Shown one piece after another: positions 48,511-60,159 of a stretch of DNA of 64,000 nt (position 1 is the first letter of the stretch; every line of letters begins with the position of its first letter). Under the pieces are notes generated by a model. The model saw nothing but the letters and a program-made list of their open reading frames with translations. It did no database searches and had not been told where the DNA came from. The stretch is from Ulva prolifera (taxonomy: Eukaryota > Chlorophyta > Ulvophyceae > Ulvales > Ulvaceae). The stretch is from the NCBI GenBank assembly GCA_023078555.1, contig CM041200.1:9668356-9732355 (forward strand), in the 5' to 3' direction. The translations under genes were made by a program, and so were the position numbers.

Positions 48511-51498
48511 GTCAACTACATGCTACCAACGCGAATGACCTCCGTCAAGATTCTGCAGGAGCCGCGCCTGTGTGTCAACACGCTCCACCTGCCCCTCGCC
48601 TGTGCGCTCGCCGGCTTGCAACCCAACACCTTCGATGCGTGCCCACCACCTGCCGCGCATAGCGCGTGTCTGCTGCTGCGCCTCCGGCCGTACCGTTGGC
48701 GCGTTATGTGTGGGCTGCCTGCCGTGCTGCTTTTCTGTGTAGCACCGGTACCACATCATCCGATCTGCATGTCACACATCAGGCGGCCCACTGCCGCGCT
48801 GCGCTGAGGCCGGCGGGTCACCACGTGAAGCTGTGTACCCAGCCCGCACGATTTTGTGCAGGGGGCAACGGAGGAGGGTACAAGGCGCGGTACGAAATCG
48901 GCATGTGCCTGCTATGGGCGCCGCGCACATCATGCATGAGCACCACATCGAAACATGTACGGCCGCGCACCTCCTCTCCATCCTCGGCGGCACTGAGTCG
49001 GCAGCGCTGTGCGATCGCATGGTTGCGCTTGCCGTGTCACGGTTGTCGCCGGAGACTGAAGCTGCCGCCGCCGCTACCGCAAGCCACGCCGCCGCCGACA
49101 AGGCGGCCGTGGCGCAGCGTGCGGCAGAAACATCGCCGCCGGCGGTGTGCAGCTTCTCATGGAGCTCGCGGCGATGGCACATCGGCAGACGGACGTTGTG
49201 GCTGCGGCAGTGGTGGGCCGGCGTTGCTCATAGACCACGTACACAGCGATGACCTGGCGCCCTCGCCGGCCGATGCTGGTGACCCCAGTGCGCCGCCAGC
49301 AATCTGCCATGGATCCGCCTTTGCCACAAGCGGAACTTGCGCTGCTCAAGGAGTGCCATGTGCGCACTGATTTGGATGTCATTCGCGGATGTCCGTGGCG
49401 TAGCGGCGCAGGGGCAGCGGCCCGTTGTGCTGTGTTACAAGGACAAAGGAAGCGAGGCAGGTAGCACCGGAAGTAAGAACCAGGGGAACCGCACACCACG
49501 CCCGTTGTGCTGTGTCACACGCACGAGGGCACCGCGATGATGACGCTGACGCTGAGGCGCTGCTGCAGTTGAGGCGCCTGATGTGGTGTATCCTGGTGTT
49601 CTTGTCCGTGATGGCAGCCGCCTTGCAACGCTCGCGCGTGCATGCGCCTGGCATTGCCCATCACCTCTGAGCCGCAGCCTGTTTGACATGTGCCTCTCGG
49701 CTGCGTTTCACTGTGCACAAGCTCAAAGTGATGACTTGACTGGTGCGCTGTGTGCAGGCAGGTGGAAAATGCGGATGTGCCGTGGCCACAGAGCAGGCCT
49801 CAGCTGCAGAAGAAATGACTGCCCAGAGCATTGTAGCGCGCCGGGCTCGGGTCTCCTGGGGCATGCCCCGGATCGATGTGGTAGCCGTTTGCACACGCCG
49901 CGCCGCGCCAGGTCGAGTGGTGCAGCGCGCAACAGGCCCGGCCAGGGAGGAGCTGCTGCCGGCGATGCACACCCACAGCCCCACCCTGAGGGGAGGCGCA
50001 GCGGCAGCGTCCCATAGTGGGCAGCTGCCGGCCATGCACACCCACTATGGGACGCTGCCGCTGCGCCTCGCGCTTCCCCCCCCCCCCCCCCCCCCCCCCC
50101 CCGCTGGGGCACAATCACCACCATCTTGTTGGCCTCCGCTGCGTCCGCCGCACGCCCTAGCCGCATGCATGTGCACTGCTTCGCGTGGGAGTGACCCACG
50201 GTTCGCCGGCAGGTACCCCACTTCCGCGCCTGATCAAACTGCGCTAACTGGCGGTTGCCTGGCGGCTGAATAGCGGTCGAGTGTCCCCATCGGAGGTATG
50301 TGACGCAGAGGCGGTTTCTGCAGGTGCAGCGTGCAGTACAGACGCTCACGCGCTACCTCAGCCGGCGCCTCGCAGACGCCGCAGACCACCTGAGCTGCCG
50401 TCAGCCAACACTGTCCAGCGTAGCTCGCCACTTGCCACGTGGGCACCGGCAATGCGCACGCAGCTGCGGGGCATGCTGCCGGCGCACCGCGCGGCGCACC
50501 GAGAGGCGCAGCTTGTGCCATGGGTGGCCCTCGCGGACTGCCTCACAGTCCGCTACAATGAGGTGCAGCGCGAGGTAGTGGTGGCTGAGGTGCACATGTG
50601 CCTGGCGGGCCAAGGTAGTTCCTGTGGGACTGGCAGTCCAGTCTGATGCTCTCTCGCAACTCATGGGCCGCCCGGTCGGAGCGGCGGAACGCTCGGCCTC
50701 GGCTGCTTGCTGCACTCACCAAGACAGCTGTCCTCTCGCGCGACATGCCGCAGCATGGGTGCTTGGCCTTGTGTGGGCATGTTGCAAGTGTGGACGGGGT
50801 GAAGGGAGGCAGGGTGTGGGTATCGGGACGAGGGTCGGGACATTAGGACGAGAAGGGCGGTGTGGGTATGGGGCTCTGGTGACAGGCGAGGCGGGCTTGG
50901 TAGTGGGGGGCGGCTGGGGCCTCCATGGAGTGGTTGTGGGTGTCTGTGGGTTTTCGGGGTCTACCACCTAGACCACATGTCCCATGGGGCAACGTTGGCA
51001 TGCTGAGGGGTGGGGGTTGCGGGTGGGTGCGCGTGTGTGGCTGCTTTTTGGTGTGTGCGCCTACGAATGTGTGGCTATCATCGTGTGAGGATGCTTGCGT
51101 GTGCCGAGCTAGCCGTGTGTGATGGCCGCACTGTCCTGCGCAATGGATTTTGTGTGGTTGTCGTGTGCGCTGTCGCCGGCTAGGTGCCCTCAGCGTCTGG
51201 TCTTGTGCGCCGGGGGGCTTGTTGTCAATGGGCAAGGTGGCGGGGGACTGCGGCGGAGAACGACACCGGCGTGCGCGCGCCGGCAGCCGATGCCCAAATG
51301 GGTCTCCTCAGCCACCAGAGCGCGCACCTGCTCCGGCTCGCGCAGATTCGCTGCGGCTGGTGCCGGCTTGTGATGCATGTGCAGCTGTGCAGCTCTCGTG
51401 GCGCCCTGCAGCCGCACGACCCTCGCCAAGGTGCATGCGCCGCCCTATCGGACCATGTGTCCAGCTTCGATGCATACTTCGGCACTTTGAGCTGCTAG
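48511..51498 (+). CDS. Candidate gene F, fragmentary, unknown product
   Basis: Several plus-strand stretches read like exons of one gene: about 48511-48690 (VNYMLPTRMTSVKIL, HLPLACALAGLQP), 48860-49180 (HLLSILGGTESAALCDRMV, LLMELAAMAHRQTD), 49303-49600 (ELALLKECHVRTDLDVIRG, ADAEALLQLRRLM), 50300-50615 (QRAVQTLTRYLSRRLADA, WVALADCLTVRYNEVQREV), 50640-50760 and 51270-51498 (LLSHQSAHLLRLAQIRCGW, ending SSFDAYFGTLSC). They shift frame and the junctions are not resolved. An 80-base insertion with flanking direct repeats breaks the 49.4 kb exon (listed separately), so this may be a decaying gene, an error-rich assembly, or an insertion tolerated by splicing. The family is not recognised. Confidence 0.3.
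49421..49515 (+). mobile_element. Dispersed short repeat, copy with 15-base flanking direct repeats
   Basis: The 15-mer CCCGTTGTGCTGTGT occurs at 49421-49435 and 49501-49515. Between lie 65 bases matching the dispersed family core (TACAAGGACAAAGG ... GGCAGGTAGCACCGG ... GGAACCGCAC). This is what an insertion with target-site duplication looks like. The insertion adds 80 bases, not a multiple of three, to an otherwise open plus frame: residues ARCAV are encoded on both sides, followed on the right by SHARGHRDDDADAE. Element class is unknown; it is far too short to be autonomous. Confidence 0.7.
49994..50068. repeat. Perfect 28-base inverted repeat with 19-base loop
   Basis: Left arm 49994-50021 (AGGCGCAGCGGCAGCG...) is the exact reverse complement of 50041-50068. 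The loop, and a second copy of it at 49956-49976, both read CTGCCGGC(G/C)ATGCACACCCAC. The structure looks like a fold-back duplication made by template switching. A long C tract begins seven bases downstream. Confidence 0.95.
50076..50102 (+). repeat. C27 homopolymer
   Basis: Twenty-seven consecutive C directly after the inverted repeat. With the hairpin it could stall polymerases; its true length is uncertain in any sequencing method. Confidence 0.9.
50850..51060 (+). repeat. GT-rich arm related to the dispersed repeat
   Basis: The stretch GGCTGGGGCCTCCATGG ... GTGGTTGTGGGTGTCTGTGG resembles 55310-55370 (GGCTGGGGCCTCTCCGG ... TTGTTGGTGTCTCGG), the left arm of the element at 55.3 kb. Here the arm occurs without the core. 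It probably lies in an intron of candidate gene F. Confidence 0.5.
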
Positions 51499-52322
51499 AC
51501 TTTGAAAACACATTTATCGGTGCACTTCACCTTTCTAGTTGTGATGTAAGTGAGCCTACCGTGATTTGTCTGTGCCATCGGTGTGGGGATCCTGCCAGAC
51601 CAGTAGCGTGTGGACGGCATCACCCTCGCACCCGCAGTCAGCCAATGCAGGAGTGATCTCATGGCCAAATGTTCATGAGCCTGGTCAGAATTTCTTTTTT
51701 CTTCAGACATCGGCAGCATCCCAGCCTGGACGCCTAAACAGCTGGATACGCATTCCACACACGTGATTTACCATGTGCGGAGTTTTGTCTGTTGTAGCGT
51801 CCTCCTGAACACATGAACATGCATTGCGGCGGACAAGCATGCGGCGCTCTTGCAGAGAACGCAAGGAGGCAGACCCACTCACAGAACATGACGAGATCCA
51901 TTGTTCCAGTAGTTCCATTGCGGCTCAAGTGACCCAAGAGCGCGGGTGGGGCTGCAATGCTTGTCAGGGATGCAACTCCAGCATGGTGGTGCTTGTGGAA
52001 CAGAGCATGGGCTGGGGCATTGCATGCATGGAGCCTTGTCACGAAGGTACAAGCATATTATACTTACGTGGAACCCTAGTTGGCAAGGTGTACATGCGTT
52101 TATCCAGGCGTGAGGTTATACTCACCATCCACAAGAATCTGTGCATGTGATTTGTTTGTGCCGTCCATGAGTGCCCATGAAACCCCACAGTACGTACGTG
52201 AAGTACTTCACACATACCGATAGCCAGAGACAATCAAAATGCATGGTACCTGCGTATGACAACTCGTGACGTGAATCTAGGCATCTGTGCGAGAGCTTCT
52301 GAATCAGCAGCACTCAGAGATC

Positions 52323-52323
<1 letters not shown>

Positions 52324-52352
<29 letters not shown>
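52324..52352 (+). repeat. G29 homopolymer
   Basis: Twenty-nine consecutive G, the longest homopolymer in the window. It can form G-quadruplex structures; its length should be treated as approximate. Confidence 0.9.
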
Positions 52353-52353
<1 letters not shown>

Positions 52354-54596
52354 GCTCTTGGGCCTGTAGCTCTGTTGGGTGCACGTGGCTGTGGCTGTGG
52401 CCACGGCACACACAGCCCGCGGACAGGAGGCTGAGGTTCAAGCAATCTCCAAAGTGTGGCTACAATTCACGTGCCTCCGTGATAGATCAATGTTCGGGTT
52501 GGAATCGGAAGCTCACGCTGGCTACAATCACATAACCTATCGACGTGACATGGCTATGTCTTGTGGACAGGCTCGTGGCTGGCATCGCCAGCTAAACGCG
52601 TTACCGTCTACTTAATGAACTTGACAAGGCGAAATAACACCTCACAGAGGCATACAGCATTGTGTACCGCCGACTCTACGACCAGCAAGGGTTTCGAAGC
52701 GCCAGATCTAGAGCTTGACGTGCATGCCAGTTCGGCGTACTGAGGCTTGGACACAAAATCCTGCTGCACATGTCCATGATTAAAGGATATGGAACAAGAA
52801 TACATGAGAACGTCTGTTTAATGACCTGATACTATGTATGCCCTTGGTTTAGACGTAAATTTGCACCAGCTGCAGCCGTGTACTGCCAGTTCCGGTTGAC
52901 TACATAAGCTACAGAGGAGCTTTAAAGCTACCAAATACATTTTGAAAAACAATATACAATTTAGATTCACGCGTACCATCGCTTTGACTGGAGGCAACAC
53001 CAGGTGTGTCACCGCCTGCGCATGCCGTGCGCAGATGTGATGCTACGAGTCGCTCCGATCCGCAATTGCCCTAGTATAGGCATCCAGGGCTAGAAAGGTT
53101 ACGGGATATTAGCTAGGCGACGCCTGATCGTGCCGGACTGGGCCGGGTGTGTTTGTGTGAACGCTGCAGCGGTAGAAGGTCGACTTCACGCCCAGTTGAC
53201 CTGGCTTGACCCTCCTGAACATTTATCTACGATCGCGAATAGCTCGTGAGGTAGACTTGAATGCCCCTCAATCATTGCGTAGGACAGCACATCATACCGT
53301 GTGAGGCGTAGCGGGAAACTCTGTTGGGGTCGCTGAATTGGCGAGTCGTTCCACCGCATGGTGCTGCATGTCGACGGTGCCATGCGTGTGCACGCATCGA
53401 GTTCGTGGGTGAGCCGTGCTGCGTTGCCGCCGTGTTGCATGCTAGTACCGAAAATAACAATGTAGGAGCACTTGTATGTCTGAAAGTTTTCGGGCAAACG
53501 CGTATACGCTCCACATTACCGCGTGAGGTGTTCACACAGTGCGGGCGCCCACCTCACGAGGCTGCTGCATCGCGCGTCTGCGACGTTGAGGAACTCAATT
53601 ATAGTATGTGATCTCTTGATGATGTGTTTTTGACTGAACAGGCGCGGGACTTGTGCCGGGCGTCGGGTTGCAGCGTGCTTGGTGCTCGAGTGAAGCGACA
53701 CACCACAGACTCCCGGTCAGTGCTCTACAAGCCGGCGATGTTCCCGCTGACTTGGACGTGTTTTTTCCCTGGAAATTCCGCCAGAATATCGAATAACTCA
53801 CGGTATTCGCCGCTGAAAGTGGGCGTTCGGATAGGTGTCAGCGGGTGCAGCCCGCTGGCTCCTGGGCATTGCAGCGGACTTGCCCGCTGATGATTGCAGT
53901 ACCGGAACTTGTTGACAGTGAGAGAGGAGCGAATGTGATCGATTGGGCAGGTTCACAGTGTCCCTGAGTGCGCGCTGCACATGTCCATGCCGCGACTGGG
54001 TGATCTACTCCGTAGCTGCAGCATGCAAGCTCACCGCTATTTGAAAGCCTAAAGGTCAACACCATATGTCTGTAATGCGGGATGTCTGATTCGCTGTGCA
54101 CCATGCTTGGATGGTTTCTTGTAATGGGATCAGTCGCAAATCAGCCCAATCGCGACGAGGTTGCTAGAACGTCTGGCACGAATGCAGCAGCGAGAAGTGC
54201 ACCTCATAAGTAGTATATTTGTGACGAGGCTGTGGCATTGGGATGTGGTACAGTCCAATGAAATTCCAGTGAAGAAATGGCAGGTGACTGCATTGATGTG
54301 AACATGCACAATGAGTAAGACGTACATCGCGCCACACGAACCTAAATATCTGTTGATACTGCGTGATGTGTAGCTGCTGTATGATTATTGTTGACCTGCG
54401 CGAGCGCAGCGAGCAGGCAATATTCTGGCCACCCCTCCAGAAAAAAGAGCATTACAATGGGATGGCCCTCTGATACGTGTACACTGAGCCCTCAACGGTG
54501 AAGTACAGCTTGAGTTTGGAAAATTTTCAGCGGGAATCCCTCCAGGACAATAAGGCCCTGTACAGCACTGCTCCCGGTAGGTTCACTCTAGGTAGA

Positions 54597-54618
54597 GCTA
54601 CAAGCTATAGCTTGTAGC
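54597..54618. repeat. Perfect 22-base palindrome
   Basis: GCTACAAGCTATAGCTTGTA plus two bases reads the same on both strands (54597-54618). It is isolated in intergenic DNA; it may be a binding site or chance. Confidence 0.85.
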
Positions 54619-54848
54619 AGACATCCCCATGTATATGCAATTACTACCTATGGCATGCTTGATGTGATCACCGTCCATTGAGTTGATGTAGCGCATGTGT
54701 TGGGATACTGGGCAGTCCGACTAGCCATACACCATCCCTGTGACTCCTTGGAGTTGCAAGCAGATATCTGCTGTATATACAGGATGCCAAAAATCGAGGC
54801 CGCAGTAGCATAGGATGCCTGAATTGGCCCTAGCCTTAGATACATGAT

Positions 54849-54902
54849 TGTGCACCTACAGCGGTGTAGCGTCGGCTTATGCTCTCAAAGGGTGATGGGT
54901 GT
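54849..54902 (-). repeat. Inverted fragment of the 140-base satellite
   Basis: On the minus strand this reads CACCCATCACCCTTTGAGAG followed by CATAAGCCGACGCTACACC, matching 57450-57505. It shows that satellite fragments extend left of the gene array in the opposite orientation. Confidence 0.75.
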
Positions 54903-55250
54903 GTGTGTGCGTGTGCGTGTGCGCGTGTGGCTGCGTGGCTGCGTGTGGACGCGTGTGACCGGGTGCGAACGCAAGAAGCTGTGTGTGGCCGCGTGTGGTC
55001 GCGTGCGACCGCATGACGCTGTGCGTGGCCGCGTGTGGCCGCATGTGACCGCCAGAGGCTGTGCGTGGCCGCGTGTGGCCGCGTATGTGTGTGTGTGTGT
55101 GTGCGTGTGCGTGTGTGTGTGTGTGTGCGTGTGCGTGTGTGTGTGCGTGTGCGTGTGCGTGTGCGTGTGCGTGTGCGTGTGCGTTTGCGTGTGCGCGTGT
55201 GTGTGCGCGTGTGCTGTGTGTACGTGTGCGTGTGCGTGTATTACATTGAC
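54897..55250 (+). repeat. GT/GC-rich low-complexity tract
   Basis: Alternating GTGTGC and GTGTGT, with four loose units of about 45 bases in its left half (GCGTGTGGCCGCGTGTGACCGC variants). It gives long open frames in several phases on both strands (poly Val-Cys, poly His-Thr); these are artefacts of the repeat. Confidence 0.9.
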
Positions 55251-55289
55251 AAAGGTGAAAGGGCCGGTACCCGCATGTACGTGTGCGGG

Positions 55290-55560
55290 TGCTGGGCGGG
55301 GTCGGGTTTGCTGGGGGGGGCTGGGGCCTCTCCGGGGGTGTTGTTGTTGGTGTCTCGGTGTGTTGGGCTTTGCGACCTCGGCTGCGTGTGCTTTTGGGGC
55401 TCTGGAGCCGGGCTGGTGGGCAGGGTGCGAGTGTGGGTGGGCGTGCGGGTGTGCTAGTGGGTGTGGGTTGTGGGGGCTTGGGTGTGGGGGCTTGTGTGTT
55501 ACAGGGACAAAGCCGTTGGGGCCGGTAGCACCGCCTGGGCAACGAGGAATCACACGAAAA
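55290..55560 (+). repeat. Dispersed short repeat, long copy with GT-rich left arm
   Basis: Left arm of about 200 bases (GGGTTTGCTGGGGGG, GCGTGTGCTTTTGGGGCTCTGG) followed by the core at about 55497 (GTGTTACAGGGACAAAGCC ... GGTAGCACCG). The same arm and core occur together, inverted, at 59685-59990, which defines a longer element of about 300 bases. Confidence 0.75.
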
Positions 55561-55667
55561 ACCAAAAGCACGCGCGCCAGGAGAGCGCCAGCCACCTCGA
55601 ATCCGAATGAACACAGTGCAAGTCGCAGCAAGCACCCGCAAACGTACACGCGGGTACTGGCTTGTGT

Positions 55668-55811
55668 GTGGCCGTGTGGATATGACCAGCACGAGTGCTG
55701 ACGTTGCATGGGTGTGCTGATGTGTGCTGCGTGGAGCTGGTTTCATGGGGGTGCGGTTCCTCTGGTTGTTGCTCGCGGCGCTACCTGCCTTGACTTGTCC
55801 TTGTAACACAC
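55668..55811 (-). repeat. Dispersed short repeat, core plus tail
   Basis: On the minus strand: GTGTTACAAGGACAAGTC, GGCAGGTAGCGCCGCGAGC, GGAACCGCAC, then a tail with CACCCATGCAACGTCAGCAC. It closely matches the polymerase I intron copy over about 140 bases. It faces the 55.3 kb copy, so the pair forms a large inverted arrangement. Confidence 0.8.
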
Positions 55812-56223
55812 ACCGCCCCACCACCACACAGACACACACTGCCCCAGCGTACGCGTACATGTGTACCTTAGAATGCCGGGTGCAGCTGAGTGGGCTTGCC
55901 TTGGGGACACGCCGGTGCGAGCATGGATCGGATGCAAACATGTTCTGTGCAATAGGCCATGGCATTGTACCTAAACAGCAGCAGCGATGTGTTGCGTGAA
56001 GTAAATATGCTCGTTCTACAATGATAACCTGCACCAATCGGGATGTTAATAATCTGCAAACGTTGACCTGTCCACCAGATTGTGGATCAACACAAGTTCA
56101 ACGAGACCATGCAAATACGAACCCATGTACTGGTCTATGCAACGTACTGATGCCTCTGCTGTATCACCTACACCCAGCATCTCCTACAACTAACGCACAT
56201 ATTTGATGCTTCGCAGGATCAAG

Positions 56224-57139
<916 letters not shown>

Positions 57140-57449
57140 GCATGCATGGACCCGTGTATGTTGCATGTACACTATGTTAACACGGAGCTGTGTGGCCTTT
57201 TCGCGTGCGTGACGCGGCCAAAATGTGCCACTTACGACATACATGCATGCAATGCGGCTGCACTAAAAACAATTCGGTCGATGCATGCACGAGCCCTTGA
57301 ATACTGTGTGTGTACACAAACAAGTGCTGAGCCCACTGGCTTGCGGATTGCGTGCGTGACGCGGCGGGTCTGAGCCACCTACACCACCGGGATCATGTAA
57401 AGCAGACACAGGTAAACCTGAATTTACTGACTCATGTGCATCATGTGCA

Positions 57450-57940
57450 GCACCCATCACCCTCTGAGAGCATACAACAACGCTACACCACTGCAAGTGC
57501 ACAGTTCTAATGCGGGGCCACATGGCCAGCAGATCACGTTCACCATGTGCCCCGGCTGCGCCATCTATGCCACCCGGCATGCTTCGCAGCGCCACCCATC
57601 ATACACTAACAGCGTGCGCCGACGCTACACCACTGTATGGACAAAATTGTAATGCGGGGCCGCATGGCCAACAGATCACGTCGCCGTGTGACCCGGATGC
57701 GTCACCTACGCCACCCGGCATGCTCCGCGGCATCACCCATCATACACTAACAGCATGCACCAACGCTATACCACTTATGGACACAATTATAATGCGGGAC
57801 CACATGGCCAGCATGTCACGGTCGCCGTGTGCCCCGGCTTCGCCACCTACGCCACCCAGCATACTCCGCGGCGTCACCCATCATACACTGACAGCATGCG
57901 CTGACGCTATACCACGGTATGCACAGAATTATGATGCGGG
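57450..57940 (+). repeat. 140-base satellite, about 3.5 tandem units
   Basis: Units start with AATGCGGGGCC at 57509, 57651, 57791 and about 57932, spacings 142, 140 and 141. Each contains CCCGGCTGCGCCA, CCACCCGGCATGCT and CACCCATCATACACT. Spacing that is not a fixed multiple of three argues against coding, although frames remain open locally. Confidence 0.9.
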
Positions 57941-58168
57941 CACAAAGAAATACACGAGAATCCTCGCGGAAGTTTCAACCCTACCCATTCATTGGTCCCC
58001 GTCCGCACACCATCTCCCTCAACTCTACACACGTTCCCCCAATCCCCAAACCCTAGCCCGCCCTTCCCGAACACCCCGGTCGTGCTCCATGGCTAAGCGC
58101 AATTAGCATCGCACATGTGTTGAGGATAATACCGCAATACTCACAACAGTAGTTGCGTGTGCTTGCAG

Positions 58169-59131
58169 GTTCCCCTATTGCCTCAGTCAACGCATTAAAT
58201 GATGAATACACTGAAGAGGACGGCATGGTTTCGGACGCAGGCCACAGTCGTGAAGGCAGCTTTGAACACAGTGTCCACGGCAGTGTTCACATGTGTGGCC
58301 CTCACAGCACTGCCCCGGCAAACAGGACCCAGTACGATTGTGCGATTCTTGCAACAAAGTCCAACTTTATCATCTTGTTCCCTCTTGGTGAGGAGTGGTT
58401 ATTTGCAAACTTCTCTGTCTCTGTCTCTATCTCTCTGTGTCTATCACATTCGCTATTGCATGCATGTGTGCGTGCGTGAGCGCGTGCGCGCGTATGCATG
58501 TATTTTTCCACAACATTTGTGGTTCTGCGAATACGTAGATAACACAGCGACTTCACATTTTTCTGATGCAGGGGAGCACAAGCCCGAGCCAAGTCCCAGC
58601 GCAAGTGCGGGTGTCGGTCGGAAGAACCTCGGCGCGGCCGTCGGTCTCAGCGTAGACTTCGGCGGCATTTTACCATCACCACCTGCAGGGCATGGGCGTG
58701 CCACACCCGCCGGCGCACCTAGCCCCAGTGTCAGCGAAAGGATGATGCGTAAATCAAGCTTGTGGCCGGCCGCGCCCTTAGATGGAGAGTTCACCCCGCT
58801 CGCCTGCGGCTTTGGCACAGGTACGTGTTGCACCTCTTCACCAAGTGCCGTCCTCTCGCAGCCCCAGGCGCGGCCGCAACAATACGCGATATTGCTACGT
58901 ACGTGCTGCATGGATGAGAATTGTCGCATGTGCTACATTGACATGTTTTGCAAATGCTCGATTCAGCATCATTCTCTGCTTACAGACAATCAAGAGCTGA
59001 ACATTGAAGACCCTCCACACTTCCATGCTAGGCCGGTCCATGCTGCCAGCGAATGTGTTGAAATGGGGGAGACATCTTTCGCGCAGCTGCAAGCGCAAGC
59101 AGAAGCACAAGGTGTGATCCGGCATTCGTAA
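58169..59131 (+). CDS. Array gene, copy 2 (unknown product)
   Basis: Exons by reading: about 58169-58395 after TTGCAG (VNALNDEYTEEDGMVS, DAGHSREGSFEH, KSNFIILFPLGEEW), about 58572-58819 (GVGRKNLGAAVGLSVDFGG, SVSERMMRKSSLWP, donor GTACGT), and a last exon to 59131 (ELNIEDPPHFHARP, ECVEMGETSFAQLQAQ, GVIRHS). The first exon is shared with copy 3 and the last with copies 1 and 3. By hand count the first exon differs from copy 3 by about 14 amino-acid-changing and 8 silent substitutions, so purifying selection is weak at best. The 3' flank to about 59345 is also shared. Confidence 0.45.
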
Positions 59132-59439
59132 ATCTAGGCATGCATGGACCCGTGAAGTTGCATGTACACAATATTGACACGGAGCTGTATGGCCAGCCGA
59201 TCGTGTGCGTGCCGCGGCCCGGCTCCGCCACAGATCCCACCCGGCATGCGACGCGGCTGCAATGAAAACAATCGCTTGGAGCATGCACAGACCCTGGAAT
59301 GCTGTTTGTACAAAAACAAATGCTGAGACAAAAGCTTCTTAATGCTGACGGATTTGCCTGCCTCCTCGTCGGCGCCAACGCGTTGTGAGCTGAAAGGCTG
59401 GCGGACGCCGATATCGATGTTACACCAGCGTATGTGCAC

Positions 59440-59665
59440 AATTGCAATGCGGGGCCGTACGACCACCAATTCGCGTGCGCCCCGGCTGCGCCACCTACAC
59501 AACCCGGCACGCTGCGCGGCGGCACCCATCACCCACTGAGAGCATATGCCGACGGTACACCACTGTTCTGTGTACAATTATAATGTCAAGTCGGGACCGT
59601 ATGGCCAACAGATCGCGTGCGAGCAGCGCTCCGGCTGCGCCGCCTATGCCACCCGGCATGCTGGC
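59440..59665 (+). repeat. 140-base satellite, about 1.6 units
   Basis: Two starts of the satellite unit at 59446 and 59582 (136 apart), with the CCCCGGCTGCGCC and CCACCCGGCATGCT blocks. It ends abruptly at about 59665, where the inverted dispersed repeat begins. Confidence 0.85.
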
Positions 59666-59684
59666 AGCCTGGCTGAGCCCGGTG

Positions 59685-59990
59685 CGGGCGTGTGTAGTTG
59701 CATGGGTGTGTTGGTATGTGGTGCGTGTTGCTGGCTGCCTGGGCGCGAGGGTCCCCTGGTTTATGCCCACGGTGCTACCTGCCTTGCTCGCTTTGTCCTT
59801 GTACCACATAGGCCCCCGTACCCACACCCACATGCATACTCGCACGCCCACCCCTGCGCGCACAGCCTGGCCTCAGAGCCCTGAAAGCACACGTGGCCTA
59901 GGCTGCAAATCCAAACACACAGAGAAATACACAACATTCCCCGGGACGCCCTAGCCTCCACCAGCAAAACCCACCCCACCCATCAAACGG
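59685..59990 (-). repeat. Dispersed short repeat, full-length inverted copy
   Basis: On the minus strand: left arm GGGTTTTGCTGGTGGAGG ... GTGTGCTTTCAGGGCTCTG, core TGGTACAAGGACAAAGCGAG ... GGTAGCACCGTGGGC, tail CACCCATGCAACTACAC. It has the same order as the 55.3 kb copy and is inserted beside the satellite. Confidence 0.8.
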
Positions 59991-60054
59991 TCCACGCACA
60001 CCACCCCGCTCACGTGTACACACAGTCACCCAATCCATGAACCCTACCCGCCTT

Positions 60055-60070
60055 TCCCCCCCCCCCCCCC
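60055..60070 (+). repeat. C16 homopolymer
   Basis: Sixteen C in the leader of array copy 3. The corresponding place in copy 2 (about 58050) has no such run. Confidence 0.85.
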
Positions 60071-60159
60071 GGTCGCGCTCCTAAGGCCAAGCCTGCTTGG
60101 AATCGCACATGCGTTGATGATAATTCAACACTCACTACAGTAATTGCTTGAGCTTGCAC

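Larger units (their letters stand above)
51499..54840. other. Intergenic region, no supported gene
   Basis: About 3.3 kb of moderately AT-richer DNA with only short, unconvincing frames. It contains a G29 run (52324-52352) and a 22-base palindrome (54597-54618), listed separately. I see no RNA gene. Confidence 0.5.

Noticed and set aside
54877-56037. 386-codon minus-strand frame rich in His-Thr
   Set aside because: It runs through GT/CA low-complexity DNA and two dispersed repeat copies; all phases are open there for compositional reasons.
57510-58106. Protein from the satellite (CAPAAPPTPPGMLRG repeats)
   Set aside because: Unit spacings of 142, 140 and 141 shift the frame from unit to unit, so the repeat is not maintained as coding.
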